This document shows positions 8,327-17,008 of a stretch of 64,000 nucleotides of DNA, piece after piece. Numbering within the stretch: position 1 is the stretch's first letter; each line of letters starts with the position of its first letter. Both the position numbers and the translations under genes were made by a program. The stretch comes from Mameliella sp. CS4 (lineage in GTDB: Bacteria > Pseudomonadota > Alphaproteobacteria > Rhodobacterales > Rhodobacteraceae). The stretch covers positions 84,670 through 148,669 of the forward strand of contig NZ_JAHXRQ010000012.1 of NCBI RefSeq assembly GCF_019392335.1, in the 5' to 3' direction. The notes beneath the pieces are model-generated. The model worked only from the letters and a program-made list of their open reading frames with translations, searched no databases and was not told the origin of the DNA.

Positions 8327-8776
8327 ATGCCGCATGACATCGTGAACGGCCATATCGGCCACCATCACCACCCGCACGACCACAACCACCCGCATGACCA
8401 CGACCACCTGCACAGCCACCTCCCGCCCGAGGACGAGGCGGCGGAACTGCAGGTGCTGGCAACCCAGTTCATCGACGGGTTTGTGCAGGCCGCCGACAAG
8501 ACCGCCTATCTGCGGCTGACAGGCGTGCCTTTCGAGCGGCCCGGGGCCGGGGGCGCCAAGGCGCTGAAACTCGTGGACGTGGAGCTGAAGACGGAATGGC
8601 AGGTCGGCACCGCCTCGCCCTCCTTCGGGTCGCGCGAGCTGAGCTACCTGCCGTTCCCGGGCGAGATGGTGAGCGAGCGGACCAACATGGCGCTGGTCTA
8701 TGTCTCGATGGAGGAAAAAACGCTCTGGGACATTCGCCAGTTCCTGCGAGAGCGCATGGCCGGGCAGGGGGGCTGA
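8327..8776 (+). CDS. His-rich protein, possible nickel chaperone of guanidine operon
   Basis: A 149-residue protein whose first 31 residues contain 14 histidines, alternating with Asp and Pro (runs such as GHHHHPHDHNHPHDHDHLHSH). This is a metal-binding tail like those of HypB, UreE or SlyD. The rest (about residues 35-149) is a soluble domain I do not recognise, with no CxxC zinc site and no P-loop, so it is neither HypA nor HypB. The ATG at 8327 has GAGG 14 bases upstream. It is the last gene in the direction of the operon. A role in storing or delivering nickel to the upstream ureohydrolase is an inference from the tail and the neighbourhood. Confidence 0.82.
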   Translation: MPHDIVNGHIGHHHHPHDHNHPHDHDHLHSHLPPEDEAAELQVLATQFIDGFVQAADKTAYLRLTGVPFERPGAGGAKALKLVDVELKTEWQVGTASPSFGSRELSYLPFPGEMVSERTNMALVYVSMEEKTLWDIRQFLRERMAGQGG

Positions 8777-8814
8777 CACGGTCGGGTTTCCGCTCGGCTA
8801 TCCCGGGGCGGGTT

Positions 8815-8838
8815 GGGCCGGTGTCAGATCACCGGCCC
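8815..8838. terminator. Stem-loop between convergent genes
   Basis: GGGCCGGTG at 8815-8823 pairs perfectly with CACCGGCCC at 8830-8838 around a six-base loop. It sits between the His-rich gene (ends 8776) and the convergent RTX esterase gene (ends 8853). No U-run on either strand, so the strength as an intrinsic terminator is uncertain. Confidence 0.55.
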
Positions 8839-8852
8839 GCACACGGCTGCGG

Positions 8853-10841
8853 TTACAAAAGCAACGCGTCCGGCCCAAGGTCATCGACGGTGGTATCTTG
8901 CAACACCACGGTGACGCCCGCGTCCTGGAACACGAGGTCGTCACCCTGCTGGCGGAATTCGGCCAGCGCATCCGCCATGTCAGCATACCCGAACCCCCGC
9001 AGGTCCAGCGTGTCCCAGCTTTCGAAATCGGTGACGACATGGGTGCCATCCGAGGTGGGCGCAAAGACGAAGGTATCCGAAAGATCGCCTCCCGACAGGG
9101 TGGACTCCCCGGCGCCCGGGTCCAGCACGTCATCCGGTCCCAGCGCGCGGGTCCAGTGTGCCAGTTCCGCTGCCATCAATCGTTTGAATTCCGGGCTTTC
9201 GGCAAAGTGCGAAACCACGAATTCCCGGCTCTGGCCGTCCTCCAGATATCCCATCCACACGGCCTTGCCGGTTGCGTCGGAGGCGCGGTTCAGGACGTTC
9301 TTGTAGAGCATCTCGACAAAGGCCTCGTCGGTGAGATTGCCGTAGGTGGCCTGAAATTCCGGGCTGTTGACGAAACCCGCTATGACATTGAAATAGTTGG
9401 CCCCATCGGCCAGTTGTTCGGTCCAGTAGCCGTAGCCGTTGGCATCCGGCGCCCGGTCCAGCGTGGCCTGGTAGAGGCGAAAGGCCATGCCGGCATAGGT
9501 GGTCGAAGCACCGGTCACCTGATCGCCATAGAGCACGTCGTCCCCGGCCTGTCCCAACAGCGTATCGGCCCCGGCCTGGCCCAGCAGCGTATCCGCACCG
9601 CCGCCACCTTCCAGCAGGTCGCGCCCGCGCGCGCCGTCCAGATAATTGGCGCCGGTATTCCCGATGATGTGGTTGTCACCTCTGTTGCCGATGCCGTCGA
9701 TCGCGGCGGAGCCTGTCAATACCAGGTCCTCGACCTCGGGCGCATCGGCCCACATCCGGAAGGTGACGGAGGACTTGATCAGGTCATGCCCCTCATCGGG
9801 AAGCTCGATCACCATGTCGTCTGGGCTGTCGACGAAATAGACGTCATTTCCGGTGCCACCGACCAGCGTGTCGGTGCCCTTGGTGTCCTGCAGCGTATCG
9901 TCACCCGCCATGCCGTAGATGACGTCATTGCCCCAGGCGCCGTTCAGCGCGTTGTCGCCGGAATTGCCGGACAGCACATTGTCGACGCCGTTGCCCGTTC
10001 CACTCAGGTCGGCGGTGCCGGTCAGCGTCAGGTTTTCAAGGCTGAGACCGAAGGCGCGCAGCTCGAAATCGACCGAGGCCCGCACCAGGTCGATTCCGGC
10101 GTTCTCTTCTTCGACGATAATGTCGCCCGGGTGATCGACCACGAAGACATCGTTTCCGCCAGTGCCCACCAGCGTGTCGGCGCCCCCGGTGCCCGCGACC
10201 TGCATGTCCATCAGCGTGGACACGAGGCTGTCGGCCAGGGCGATGCTGGCGGGGTCGGAATAATGCAGCCCGTCGGCAAAGATCTGGGTCGGGGCGAGGC
10301 CGGCGGCTTCCATGACCGGGTCGGGACGCACCGTGACGATGCCGGGAGTGTCGGCGCCGAGGCGGATCAGCTCTGCCTGGATGGCGTCCCAGTGCAGCCG
10401 CTCTGACGCGGCGGGCGCGTGGTCGGACAGCCCGGAGATCACGATGGGCGCGTTTTCGACCCCGGTAGGACGGTCGATCGCCGACGCGACGCCCGCGCGG
10501 AACTCTGCCATCAGGTCATGGAAATCCGGGGCGTAGTCGGCGGGTGTGCCCGAGCGGTCGGTATCGCCTTCGCCCTGCACCCAGATCACCCCGGCGACAT
10601 AGCCATCTGGCGTGTCGCGCAGAGCCTTGACCGTCTCATCCACGATCACCGCGCGCATTTCGCCCGGGGTTTCCCAGTCGGTCTTGCCGTCCCGGGCGCT
10701 GGTCAGCGGCGCGCCCGAGGAATAGGCGCGAACCAGGACGTAGTTCCCGGCCCCGTATGTTTCGTCCAACGCGTCGATGATCTCGCCCGCGATGCGGCCT
10801 GCGTTGCTTTGCCCAGCCAAAACGACAATCGGTGTTCCCAC
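8853..10841 (-). CDS. Secreted SASA-type esterase with RTX repeats and DUF4214-like domain
   Basis: A 662-residue protein starting at GTG (10841) behind a strong GGAGGTG site. Residues 1-205 form an SGNH/sialate-O-acetylesterase-type domain: the nucleophile motif GQSNAG (S12), WVQGEGD near 87-93 and the catalytic DGLHYSD near 192. From about 215 come glycine/aspartate RTX repeats (GTGGADTLVGTGGND, GGTGNDVYFVD, GQAGADTLLGQAGDDVLYGD), which bind calcium. At about 455-575 is a DUF4214-like segment with two LYxxxLxRxxDxxG units. It ends in an acidic, Leu-terminated tail. The lack of a signal peptide plus RTX repeats points to type I secretion. It probably deacetylates an extracellular polysaccharide. 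Confidence 0.88.
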   Translation of the reverse strand: MGTPIVVLAGQSNAGRIAGEIIDALDETYGAGNYVLVRAYSSGAPLTSARDGKTDWETPGEMRAVIVDETVKALRDTPDGYVAGVIWVQGEGDTDRSGTPADYAPDFHDLMAEFRAGVASAIDRPTGVENAPIVISGLSDHAPAASERLHWDAIQAELIRLGADTPGIVTVRPDPVMEAAGLAPTQIFADGLHYSDPASIALADSLVSTLMDMQVAGTGGADTLVGTGGNDVFVVDHPGDIIVEEENAGIDLVRASVDFELRAFGLSLENLTLTGTADLSGTGNGVDNVLSGNSGDNALNGAWGNDVIYGMAGDDTLQDTKGTDTLVGGTGNDVYFVDSPDDMVIELPDEGHDLIKSSVTFRMWADAPEVEDLVLTGSAAIDGIGNRGDNHIIGNTGANYLDGARGRDLLEGGGGADTLLGQAGADTLLGQAGDDVLYGDQVTGASTTYAGMAFRLYQATLDRAPDANGYGYWTEQLADGANYFNVIAGFVNSPEFQATYGNLTDEAFVEMLYKNVLNRASDATGKAVWMGYLEDGQSREFVVSHFAESPEFKRLMAAELAHWTRALGPDDVLDPGAGESTLSGGDLSDTFVFAPTSDGTHVVTDFESWDTLDLRGFGYADMADALAEFRQQGDDLVFQDAGVTVVLQDTTVDDLGPDALLL

Positions 10842-10918
10842 GTGTCACCTCCAGTCACCCCCACGCGGGAAACTGGCAATCGGCGATTAACGCAGCCTTT
10901 GAACCTTGGCTGGAAATC

Positions 10919-11728
10919 TCAGGGATTTGACGTGGTTTCGACGGGTGTCCCGAGGCGCTGGCGCAGGGCGGTCCAAAGCATGGCCCCAAGCGCCGCGTTG
11001 CCGTGCAGGACGTCGTCGGTTTCCTGCTGCCCGCCTTCGGCAAGGCGTGGCCCCGCACGCATCAGATCGGCCCGTGTCAGGCAGTGGTGGCTGCGCGTGT
11101 CAGCGGGTTGAAGTAGGCAGGTGACGCCTTGTACCCCCTTGAAAACATGTCTGTAAGCGCTGTCCAGGTCCTCTGCCAGGGCGGCGCCATCGCCGTTCCG
11201 GACGACGCGGCGAAACACCGGGTACTTCCCCTCCATCTGCAAGAGTGCGTCCGAGGGGAAAGGTTGTGGAATGACCAGTGCCGGACCCGGCGCGGCCCGG
11301 GCGAGCGTAGCGCCCAGAGAGCTTTCCGTCAGCGCCAGCAGGGCCGCTCGATAGGCCGCACGTGTCATCAGCGGGCGAGGCGCGCCGGCCCCGTCCGAAA
11401 GCGCCCGGGCGAGCGCCCGCGCGCCCGAGGGCCAGCCGGAAATCGCATGCCCCTGTTGCAGCCGCACGGCGGCAAAAGCCGATGGCACCGTCCCCGCAAT
11501 CACCACGGCGTCGAAGTCGCGCAGATCCAGCCTGTCGGATGTGCCCATCCCGTTCAGACGGGTGCGCAGCTCCTCCGAGACTGCCCGCAGGACGCCATCC
11601 TCGACCTCGATGTCCGACGGCACGAGGCCGGGTTTGGCAAAGACGGTCAGGTCGTCGCCCGCCGGATTCGCACGATGGGCGGCGATCAGCATGGCCACAT
11701 GGGAATCCCCGATCAGGCAGAGCTTCAT
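10919..11728 (-). CDS. SGNH-hydrolase-like protein
   Basis: A 269-residue protein beginning MKLCLIGDSHVAML, a block-I motif of the SGNH/GDSL superfamily (S9). Near the C-terminus the motif DDVLHGN supplies the Asp and His expected in block V. The middle is poorly conserved to my eye. There is no signal peptide. The start overlaps the stop of the GSCFA gene upstream (ATGA, 11725-11728), so these two are translated together. The likely activity is an esterase or acyltransferase acting on a carbohydrate, by analogy to the family. Confidence 0.78.
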   Translation of the reverse strand: MKLCLIGDSHVAMLIAAHRANPAGDDLTVFAKPGLVPSDIEVEDGVLRAVSEELRTRLNGMGTSDRLDLRDFDAVVIAGTVPSAFAAVRLQQGHAISGWPSGARALARALSDGAGAPRPLMTRAAYRAALLALTESSLGATLARAAPGPALVIPQPFPSDALLQMEGKYPVFRRVVRNGDGAALAEDLDSAYRHVFKGVQGVTCLLQPADTRSHHCLTRADLMRAGPRLAEGGQQETDDVLHGNAALGAMLWTALRQRLGTPVETTSNP

Positions 11729-12786
11729 GTCCCGGCCTCCGGCGTGGCAAAAGCCTCGAGCAGGGCCTCTTCACAGATCTCGTCCTGGCGCCCGGTATCG
11801 GGGGCCGCGGCGGGAAGGGTCAGTTCCGGGCACGGGACGCCGCCAAGCTCCGGGTGCGCGCCGAAAAACACCGACATGACCGTGGTCACACCCTCGGGTG
11901 TGACGGTGCGCAGGTTGTCGTTGTAAAAGCGCCCGCCGAAAGGCGTGCCGGTGATGATCTCGTAGGAGGGAACATAGTCGATCCCCTCGTCCAGCGCGGT
12001 GAGGTCTCCGGCGACGGCGCGCAGGACCGACTTGGAATAGGTGGTGGCCGCAAGCACATGCGCACCGCTGGCGGTGGCTGTCAGCGGCACCGGAGAGACC
12101 GTGAGCAAGACCTTGATGCGGGGATTCCAGCACCGCAGCCGGGCGATGGCCTCTGTCAGGTCCTCATGCACCTCGGCAAAGCCCTGGTTGACGAAGACGT
12201 GCCGGTCCGGGTCGAAACAGCCGCCCAGAACGCCGGGAACACTGGGATAGACCAGCCCGCTGTACCGATCTGCCCAGCATTCGGTCAGGCCTAGCGTGAA
12301 GACGAAGACATCTGTCGTGTCGAACATCGCCCGCACGCGGCGCAGGTGATCCCGGCGGAAGGCGCAAAGCTCTTCCTCGCTGGTGAACCCATCCGGCTCG
12401 ACATTGGGGCGCAACCCGTCGATCCAGGCATCGCCCCGGCGCCAGAGTGCTTCTTCGTGCAGGCAGGCGCCCTCTGCGTCCTCGAGCAACTGGCGCAGTT
12501 GCCGGGCAGTGTAGATATTGCCGTAGCGCGCTGAAAACAGGCCATAGCCGTAGCGCCGCGCGACCTCGGGCGGCATCAGGGCCGGGGCGGGTTCCGCCTC
12601 GACCAGGTCCAGCGTCGAGGCGCGGACATAGGTGGCGATGTGCTGCGCGAAACAACTGCCCGCCGTGGCGATGCGCATCCCGGGCCGCAACGCGACCTTG
12701 GGGGTGTAAAGTGCGCCCAGGTGAAAGTCGCCAGCCGCGCGGCAGGGTTTCCAGAAGGCCTGAGGGGGCAGGGCGGAATAAGGCAT
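11725..12786 (-). CDS. GSCFA-domain protein
   Basis: A 353-residue protein with the family-defining motif at 43-47 (TAGSCFAQ). The GSCFA family is part of the SGNH-like fold and is often found near polysaccharide genes; the Ser-Cys motif is thought to hold the nucleophile. Other conserved-looking stretches are VFTLGLTECW near 190, LTVSPVPL and YDNLRTVTPEGV-like sequence towards the end. It is the first gene of the minus-strand group GSCFA-SGNH-RTX esterase. Its promoter must lie in the 12787-13548 region shared with the divergent Hint protein gene. Confidence 0.85.
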   Translation of the reverse strand: MPYSALPPQAFWKPCRAAGDFHLGALYTPKVALRPGMRIATAGSCFAQHIATYVRASTLDLVEAEPAPALMPPEVARRYGYGLFSARYGNIYTARQLRQLLEDAEGACLHEEALWRRGDAWIDGLRPNVEPDGFTSEEELCAFRRDHLRRVRAMFDTTDVFVFTLGLTECWADRYSGLVYPSVPGVLGGCFDPDRHVFVNQGFAEVHEDLTEAIARLRCWNPRIKVLLTVSPVPLTATASGAHVLAATTYSKSVLRAVAGDLTALDEGIDYVPSYEIITGTPFGGRFYNDNLRTVTPEGVTTVMSVFFGAHPELGGVPCPELTLPAAAPDTGRQDEICEEALLEAFATPEAGT

Positions 12787-13548
12787 GATCGCAGGTTAGG
12801 CCGGGTGACGTGCCAAACTAAGGCAATTTCGCAGAAATGCTGTGGCGCAGCACCTTTGGAGGCGCCCCGAGAGGCAAATACGTGATTTGTTTCGAATGAT
12901 TCGGATTTCCATCACCATTGCCTGACAAGCTCTCTGCCCAATCCCGTGTCGGTTGCAGGATTGATGCCTGTGCCGCGACAGTCCAGTCCGAATTGTGGCA
13001 GGAACAGGGCGGGCATCCGGTGGGAAAGGGCAATTCCTTAACTGTTTATCAATTGATGACAATATTTGCCCTCGATTTGAGTGAAAAGTCTATATTTGGT
13101 GTGTTTTTGGCGGCGGCACACCGTTTGTTGTGTTCATTTGTTTCCAAAATCGAAGAGGTTGTCGGGTCAAACCGAGTCGAATTCACGGTAAATGCGCTGC
13201 AAACTGTCCATTTCAGGGCAGGACTGTGCCGGAACGCGCCATTTTCTCCTTCTCGGAACAGGGCGGGCAAAGTATTAATTTTGCAAGCCCAACTGGGGGG
13301 TGAAGTCTGCTGGCCACGGGGGCGGCCGCTGAACCGCTCGCATCCAAGATGCGAAGTGAAGCGAGGATGGAGAACCATCCGTGCCGTCAAGGTATCCTCG
13401 TCCACGTCACGACGTGGGCCTGGGGCGCGATCACTTCGCATAAGCACTGGCATGGCGAGCACGCGAATTTAAGGGCAGTGCCACGGGCATTGCCAGTGCA
13501 ATGGCGCGGGGCGCGGCCCGCCGTCTGTATTGGAAGAGGGTCGAAAGA
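12787..13548. other. Long divergent intergenic region, AT-rich, no gene supported
   Basis: This 762-base gap separates the GSCFA gene (minus) and the Hint/RTX gene (plus). Its central part (about 13030-13300) is clearly more AT-rich than the genes around it, as expected for promoters of both units. Open frames on both strands here lack a ribosome site or any recognisable protein and are not annotated. The right third carries a series of stem-loops, listed separately. Confidence 0.7.
13338..13499 (+). promoter_or_regulatory. Multi-hairpin leader upstream of the Hint/RTX gene
   Basis: Four inverted repeats lie in a row: TCGCATC/GATGCGA (13338-13344 with 13348-13354), GGATGG/CCATCC (13365-13370 with 13375-13380), CCACGTC/GACGTGG (13402-13408 with 13411-13417) and GCACTGGCA/TGCCAGTGC (13444-13452 with 13491-13499). 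The last ends 50 bases before the start codon at 13549. They would fold into a structured 5' leader in the mRNA. I do not recognise a known RNA family. Confidence 0.45.
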
Positions 13549-16500
13549 ATGGCTGATTTGGTTTTGCAATGGGGTGCCCTTGGTCCGTTTGGCACCAACC
13601 TGCCGGATGCGGACGGGGGCGTCTCTGCCAGCGTGGACGCGGGCGGCGTGGCAGTCGACATCTCGTTTGATGCTGTTCAGGACGGCGCGACGGCCTTCAC
13701 CTTCAACGCACCGGGTTATGTCGCTCCGGACGAGACATTCTCGAACCAGTCGTTCCTGAAGCTGTTTGGCGAAGGAGACGTTGCGGGCACCGACACTTCG
13801 ACCACGGTGCTGGACTTCCGCGCCACCAACACCGATCTCTACACCGATTCGGCGCAGAATGTTTCGTTCCGGATCAACGATATCGACCTGGGCGCCGGGG
13901 GCGACCTCTTTGAAAGCGGGTCGGGCTTCGAGGATATCCTCAGCGTCACCGCCTTTGCGCCCGATGGCACCGAAGTGCCCGTGACCCTGACGCTGGGCTC
14001 TTCCGTGACCAATACCGGCGGCCTGTTGAGCGGCCTTTCGGAAACCGGCTTTGAGGATCCGACCTCGTCGGTCCTGGTGGAAATCGGCGGCCCGGTGGCG
14101 AGCATCCAGATCGAATATGCCAATGGCGCCGTCAGCCAGCAGGGCGTGACGGTTTCGGACATCGAGTTCTCGACTGTCGACGTGGTCGACGAGAACGAAG
14201 ATCCGGATGCCGTGGACGACAGCGCCACCACGGAGATCGGCACGCCGGTCGATGTCACTCCCTTGGCGAATGACACGGACCCGGACGGCGACACGCTGAC
14301 CGTGACCAGTATCACCCCGGCGACCAATGGCTCTGCCGTGCTGAACGGCGACGGCACCGTGACCTACACGCCGGACCCGGGGTTCGAGGGTGAGGACACG
14401 ATCTCCTACACCATCTCGGACGGCAACGGCGGCACGGATACGGCCACCATCACCTTTACCGTGGAAGATCCGAACCGGCCTCCCGTTGCCGAAGACGACA
14501 GCGCCTCGACGGACGTGGACACCGCGGTCCTGATCGACGTGACCGCCAACGACAGCGACCCGGACGGCGATCCGCTGACGGTGGTGTTCAACACCGACCC
14601 GGCCAACGGGACCGTGGTCGACAATGGCGACGGCACCTTTACCTATACGCCGGACGCCGGATTTGAGGGAACCGATACCTTCGAATACGACATCTCCGAC
14701 AGTTCCGGGGACAGCGATACTGGTGTCGTCACCGTTGCCGTGGGTGGGGAGCAAAGCGGCAACGCGGCGCCAGATGCGGTGGATGATTTTGCGACGACCG
14801 ACATTGACACGCCGGTCACGATCGATGCACTGGCCAACGATAGCGATCCCGATGGCGATCCGATCACTGTAGATTCCGCTATCGCGACCGACGGTATTGC
14901 GACGGTCAACGCCGATGGTTCGATCACCTTCACGCCGGATGCCGGTTTCACTGGTACGGCGACGATCGGTTACACGATCACGGATGGCGAGCTTTCGGAT
15001 TCGGCGGACATCACGGTTACGGTCGACGCACCATCTCCTCCTCCTCCGCCGCCGGCGGATCCGCGCATCGATACCGACGTGTTCCCGGTGGATCCCGCCG
15101 ATCAGGCGCTGGACCCGCTCGACGGTCTGGACGAGGATCCTGATCCTTCGGATGACCTCGACGACATCGTGGGTGACGGCTCTGCCGAACTGATCGAGAC
15201 CGGCGACGACGCCGACACGATCTCTGCCGGCGGCGGCGACGATACGGTGAATCCGGGCATCGACGATGACCTGGTCGATCTGGGCGGCGGAGACGATTCG
15301 CTGTTCGATGTGCAGGGCGCCGATACGATCTTTGGCGGCCAGGGCGACGACACGATCATCGCAGGCATCGATACCTTCTCGGACTACGAGGGGGACGATC
15401 CCGCCTTTGCCCCCGGAACCACGTTGGCCGATCTCGGCTTTACCGCCGACCCGAACCAGGACGACGGCCGCGACTCCGTTCAGGGCAATCGTGGCAACGA
15501 CTTCATCGCCACCGGCGACGACGCCGACACCATCGACGGCGGCGGCGAGAACGATACGCTGGACGGCGGTATCGACGACGACAGCATCATGGGCGGCCAG
15601 GGCGACGACTCGCTGATTGGCTCGCACGGCTCGGACACGCTGGACGGCGGCCAGGGCAACGATACGCTGGACGGCTCCAACCTTGCGGCGCTGGAACTGA
15701 CCGACGACATCGACCCCAACACCGAGAACGACCGAGACCTGCTGCAGGGCTTCCTGGGCGACGACTCGATCATCGGGGGCGACGACGACGACACGCTGAT
15801 GGGCGGATCCGGCATGGACACGCTGGACGGTGGCATCGACGACGACATCCTGATGGGTGGGCGCGACGACGACACGCTAATCGGCGGTCAGGGCAATGAC
15901 ACGCTGAACGGCGGCTCCGGTGACGACAGCATCATGGGCGGTAGCGACCGCGACGTGATCGTGGTCGACAGCGCGGCTGACGGGATCGGCGACACGGTCG
16001 ACGGTGGCTCGGGCGGGTTTGTCGACCAGGTCAACCCCGAAGATCCGCCGAACCAGGACTACGACATCCTCGATCTCTCTGGCGTTGGCGCCGAGGGCGT
16101 GGACTGGCGCGTGGTCAATACCGTGGTGGACAGCAACGGCAACGGCCTGGACGGGACCGTCGAATTCCTGAACGCCGCGGGCGATGTGACCGGCACGATG
16201 GATTTCTTCGAGATCGAGGAAATCGTGCCCTGCTTTACCCCCGGCACGCTGATCGCGACGCCCGAGGGCGAGCGCCTTGTCGAGGAGCTGAAAGTCGGTG
16301 ATCGGGTCATCACCCGCGACAACGGCATCCAGGAGATCAAGTGGGTGGGCCGCAAGGACCTGACCGGCTTCGACTTGGCGCGCAAGCCGCACTTCAAGCC
16401 GATCCTGATCCAGCAGGGCGCCTTGGGCAACAACCTGCCTGAGCATGACATGCTGGTTTCGCCGAACCACCGCGTCCTGGTGGCAAACGACAAGACCGCG

Positions 16501-16812
16501 CTGTACTTCGAAGAGCGCGAGGTCCTGGTCGCGGCCAAGCACCTGACCGGGCTGGACGGCGTGGACGAGGTCGAGGCAAACGGCGTGGCCTACATCCACG
16601 TGATGTTCGACAGCCACGAGGTCATCCTGTCGAACGGCGCCTGGACCGAAAGCTTCCAGCCCGGCGATTACAGCCTCAAGGGGATCGGCAACGCACAGCG
16701 TCAGGAAATCCTCGAGCTCTTTCCCGAGCTGGAACATGCCGAGGGTCTCAAGGCCTATGCCTCGGCGCGCCGCTCGTTGAAAAAGCACGAGGCCGCGCTG
16801 CTGACGCAGTAA
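13549..16812 (+). CDS. Large secreted protein: cadherin-like repeats, RTX repeats, C-terminal Hint domain
   Basis: A 1087-residue acidic protein. Residues 1-210 are an unrecognised beta-rich domain. About 217-494 hold three cadherin/Ig-like units, each with DxDGDxLTV and a GTVTYTPD-type end. A proline run follows (about 497-503). RTX calcium-binding repeats (GGGDDT, GGQGDDT, LDGGIDDD) fill about 550-805. From C895 the motif CFTPGTLIATPEGERL opens a Hint (hedgehog/intein) domain, with an SPNHRVLV block later. The ATG at 13549 has an upstream GGAAGAGGG; the in-frame ATG at 13501 adds a basic stretch unlike the family start. Likely exported by type I secretion; the Hint domain may self-process the protein. 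Confidence 0.9.
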   Translation: MADLVLQWGALGPFGTNLPDADGGVSASVDAGGVAVDISFDAVQDGATAFTFNAPGYVAPDETFSNQSFLKLFGEGDVAGTDTSTTVLDFRATNTDLYTDSAQNVSFRINDIDLGAGGDLFESGSGFEDILSVTAFAPDGTEVPVTLTLGSSVTNTGGLLSGLSETGFEDPTSSVLVEIGGPVASIQIEYANGAVSQQGVTVSDIEFSTVDVVDENEDPDAVDDSATTEIGTPVDVTPLANDTDPDGDTLTVTSITPATNGSAVLNGDGTVTYTPDPGFEGEDTISYTISDGNGGTDTATITFTVEDPNRPPVAEDDSASTDVDTAVLIDVTANDSDPDGDPLTVVFNTDPANGTVVDNGDGTFTYTPDAGFEGTDTFEYDISDSSGDSDTGVVTVAVGGEQSGNAAPDAVDDFATTDIDTPVTIDALANDSDPDGDPITVDSAIATDGIATVNADGSITFTPDAGFTGTATIGYTITDGELSDSADITVTVDAPSPPPPPPADPRIDTDVFPVDPADQALDPLDGLDEDPDPSDDLDDIVGDGSAELIETGDDADTISAGGGDDTVNPGIDDDLVDLGGGDDSLFDVQGADTIFGGQGDDTIIAGIDTFSDYEGDDPAFAPGTTLADLGFTADPNQDDGRDSVQGNRGNDFIATGDDADTIDGGGENDTLDGGIDDDSIMGGQGDDSLIGSHGSDTLDGGQGNDTLDGSNLAALELTDDIDPNTENDRDLLQGFLGDDSIIGGDDDDTLMGGSGMDTLDGGIDDDILMGGRDDDTLIGGQGNDTLNGGSGDDSIMGGSDRDVIVVDSAADGIGDTVDGGSGGFVDQVNPEDPPNQDYDILDLSGVGAEGVDWRVVNTVVDSNGNGLDGTVEFLNAAGDVTGTMDFFEIEEIVPCFTPGTLIATPEGERLVEELKVGDRVITRDNGIQEIKWVGRKDLTGFDLARKPHFKPILIQQGALGNNLPEHDMLVSPNHRVLVANDKTALYFEEREVLVAAKHLTGLDGVDEVEANGVAYIHVMFDSHEVILSNGAWTESFQPGDYSLKGIGNAQRQEILELFPELEHAEGLKAYASARRSLKKHEAALLTQ

Positions 16813-16818
16813 GCGCTT

Positions 16819-16850
16819 CGCCGGAACGGAATATGCAGCCCGTTCCGGCG
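16819..16850. terminator. Perfect 11-bp stem-loop after the Hint/RTX gene
   Basis: CGCCGGAACGG at 16819-16829 pairs with CCGTTCCGGCG at 16840-16850, starting six bases after the stop codon. It has no U-run, and is followed by a second, better terminator. Confidence 0.5.
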
Positions 16851-16884
16851 CTCGACGACCCTCGCGCCCGGAACGGAACACATG

Positions 16885-16920
16885 GAAACGGGGCGGCCCT
16901 GGCCGCCCCGTTTCTCATTT
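16885..16920 (+). terminator. Rho-independent terminator of the Hint/RTX gene
   Basis: GAAACGGGGCGG at 16885-16896 pairs with CCGCCCCGTTTC at 16903-16914, followed by TCATTT. The U-tract is short but the stem is perfect and very GC-rich. Confidence 0.75.
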
Positions 16921-17008
16921 GACGAAGATACGGCGGGTTGCGCATCGCAAAGAAACGGGCGCTCCTCAGGTGAGAAGCGCCCGGCAGCATTCTGAATTTA
17001 CGGGAACT

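Noticed and set aside
13049..13462. Minus-strand frame of 137 codons in the AT-rich gap
   Set aside because: No ribosome site, no domain, and it crosses the inverted repeats of the leader; codon use does not resemble that of neighbours.
13387..15627. Very long open frame on the minus strand opposite the cadherin/RTX gene
   Set aside because: It is the mirror of the Asp/Gly-rich coding strand. It has no ribosome site and no recognisable domain, and the plus-strand protein has clear RTX and Hint motifs.
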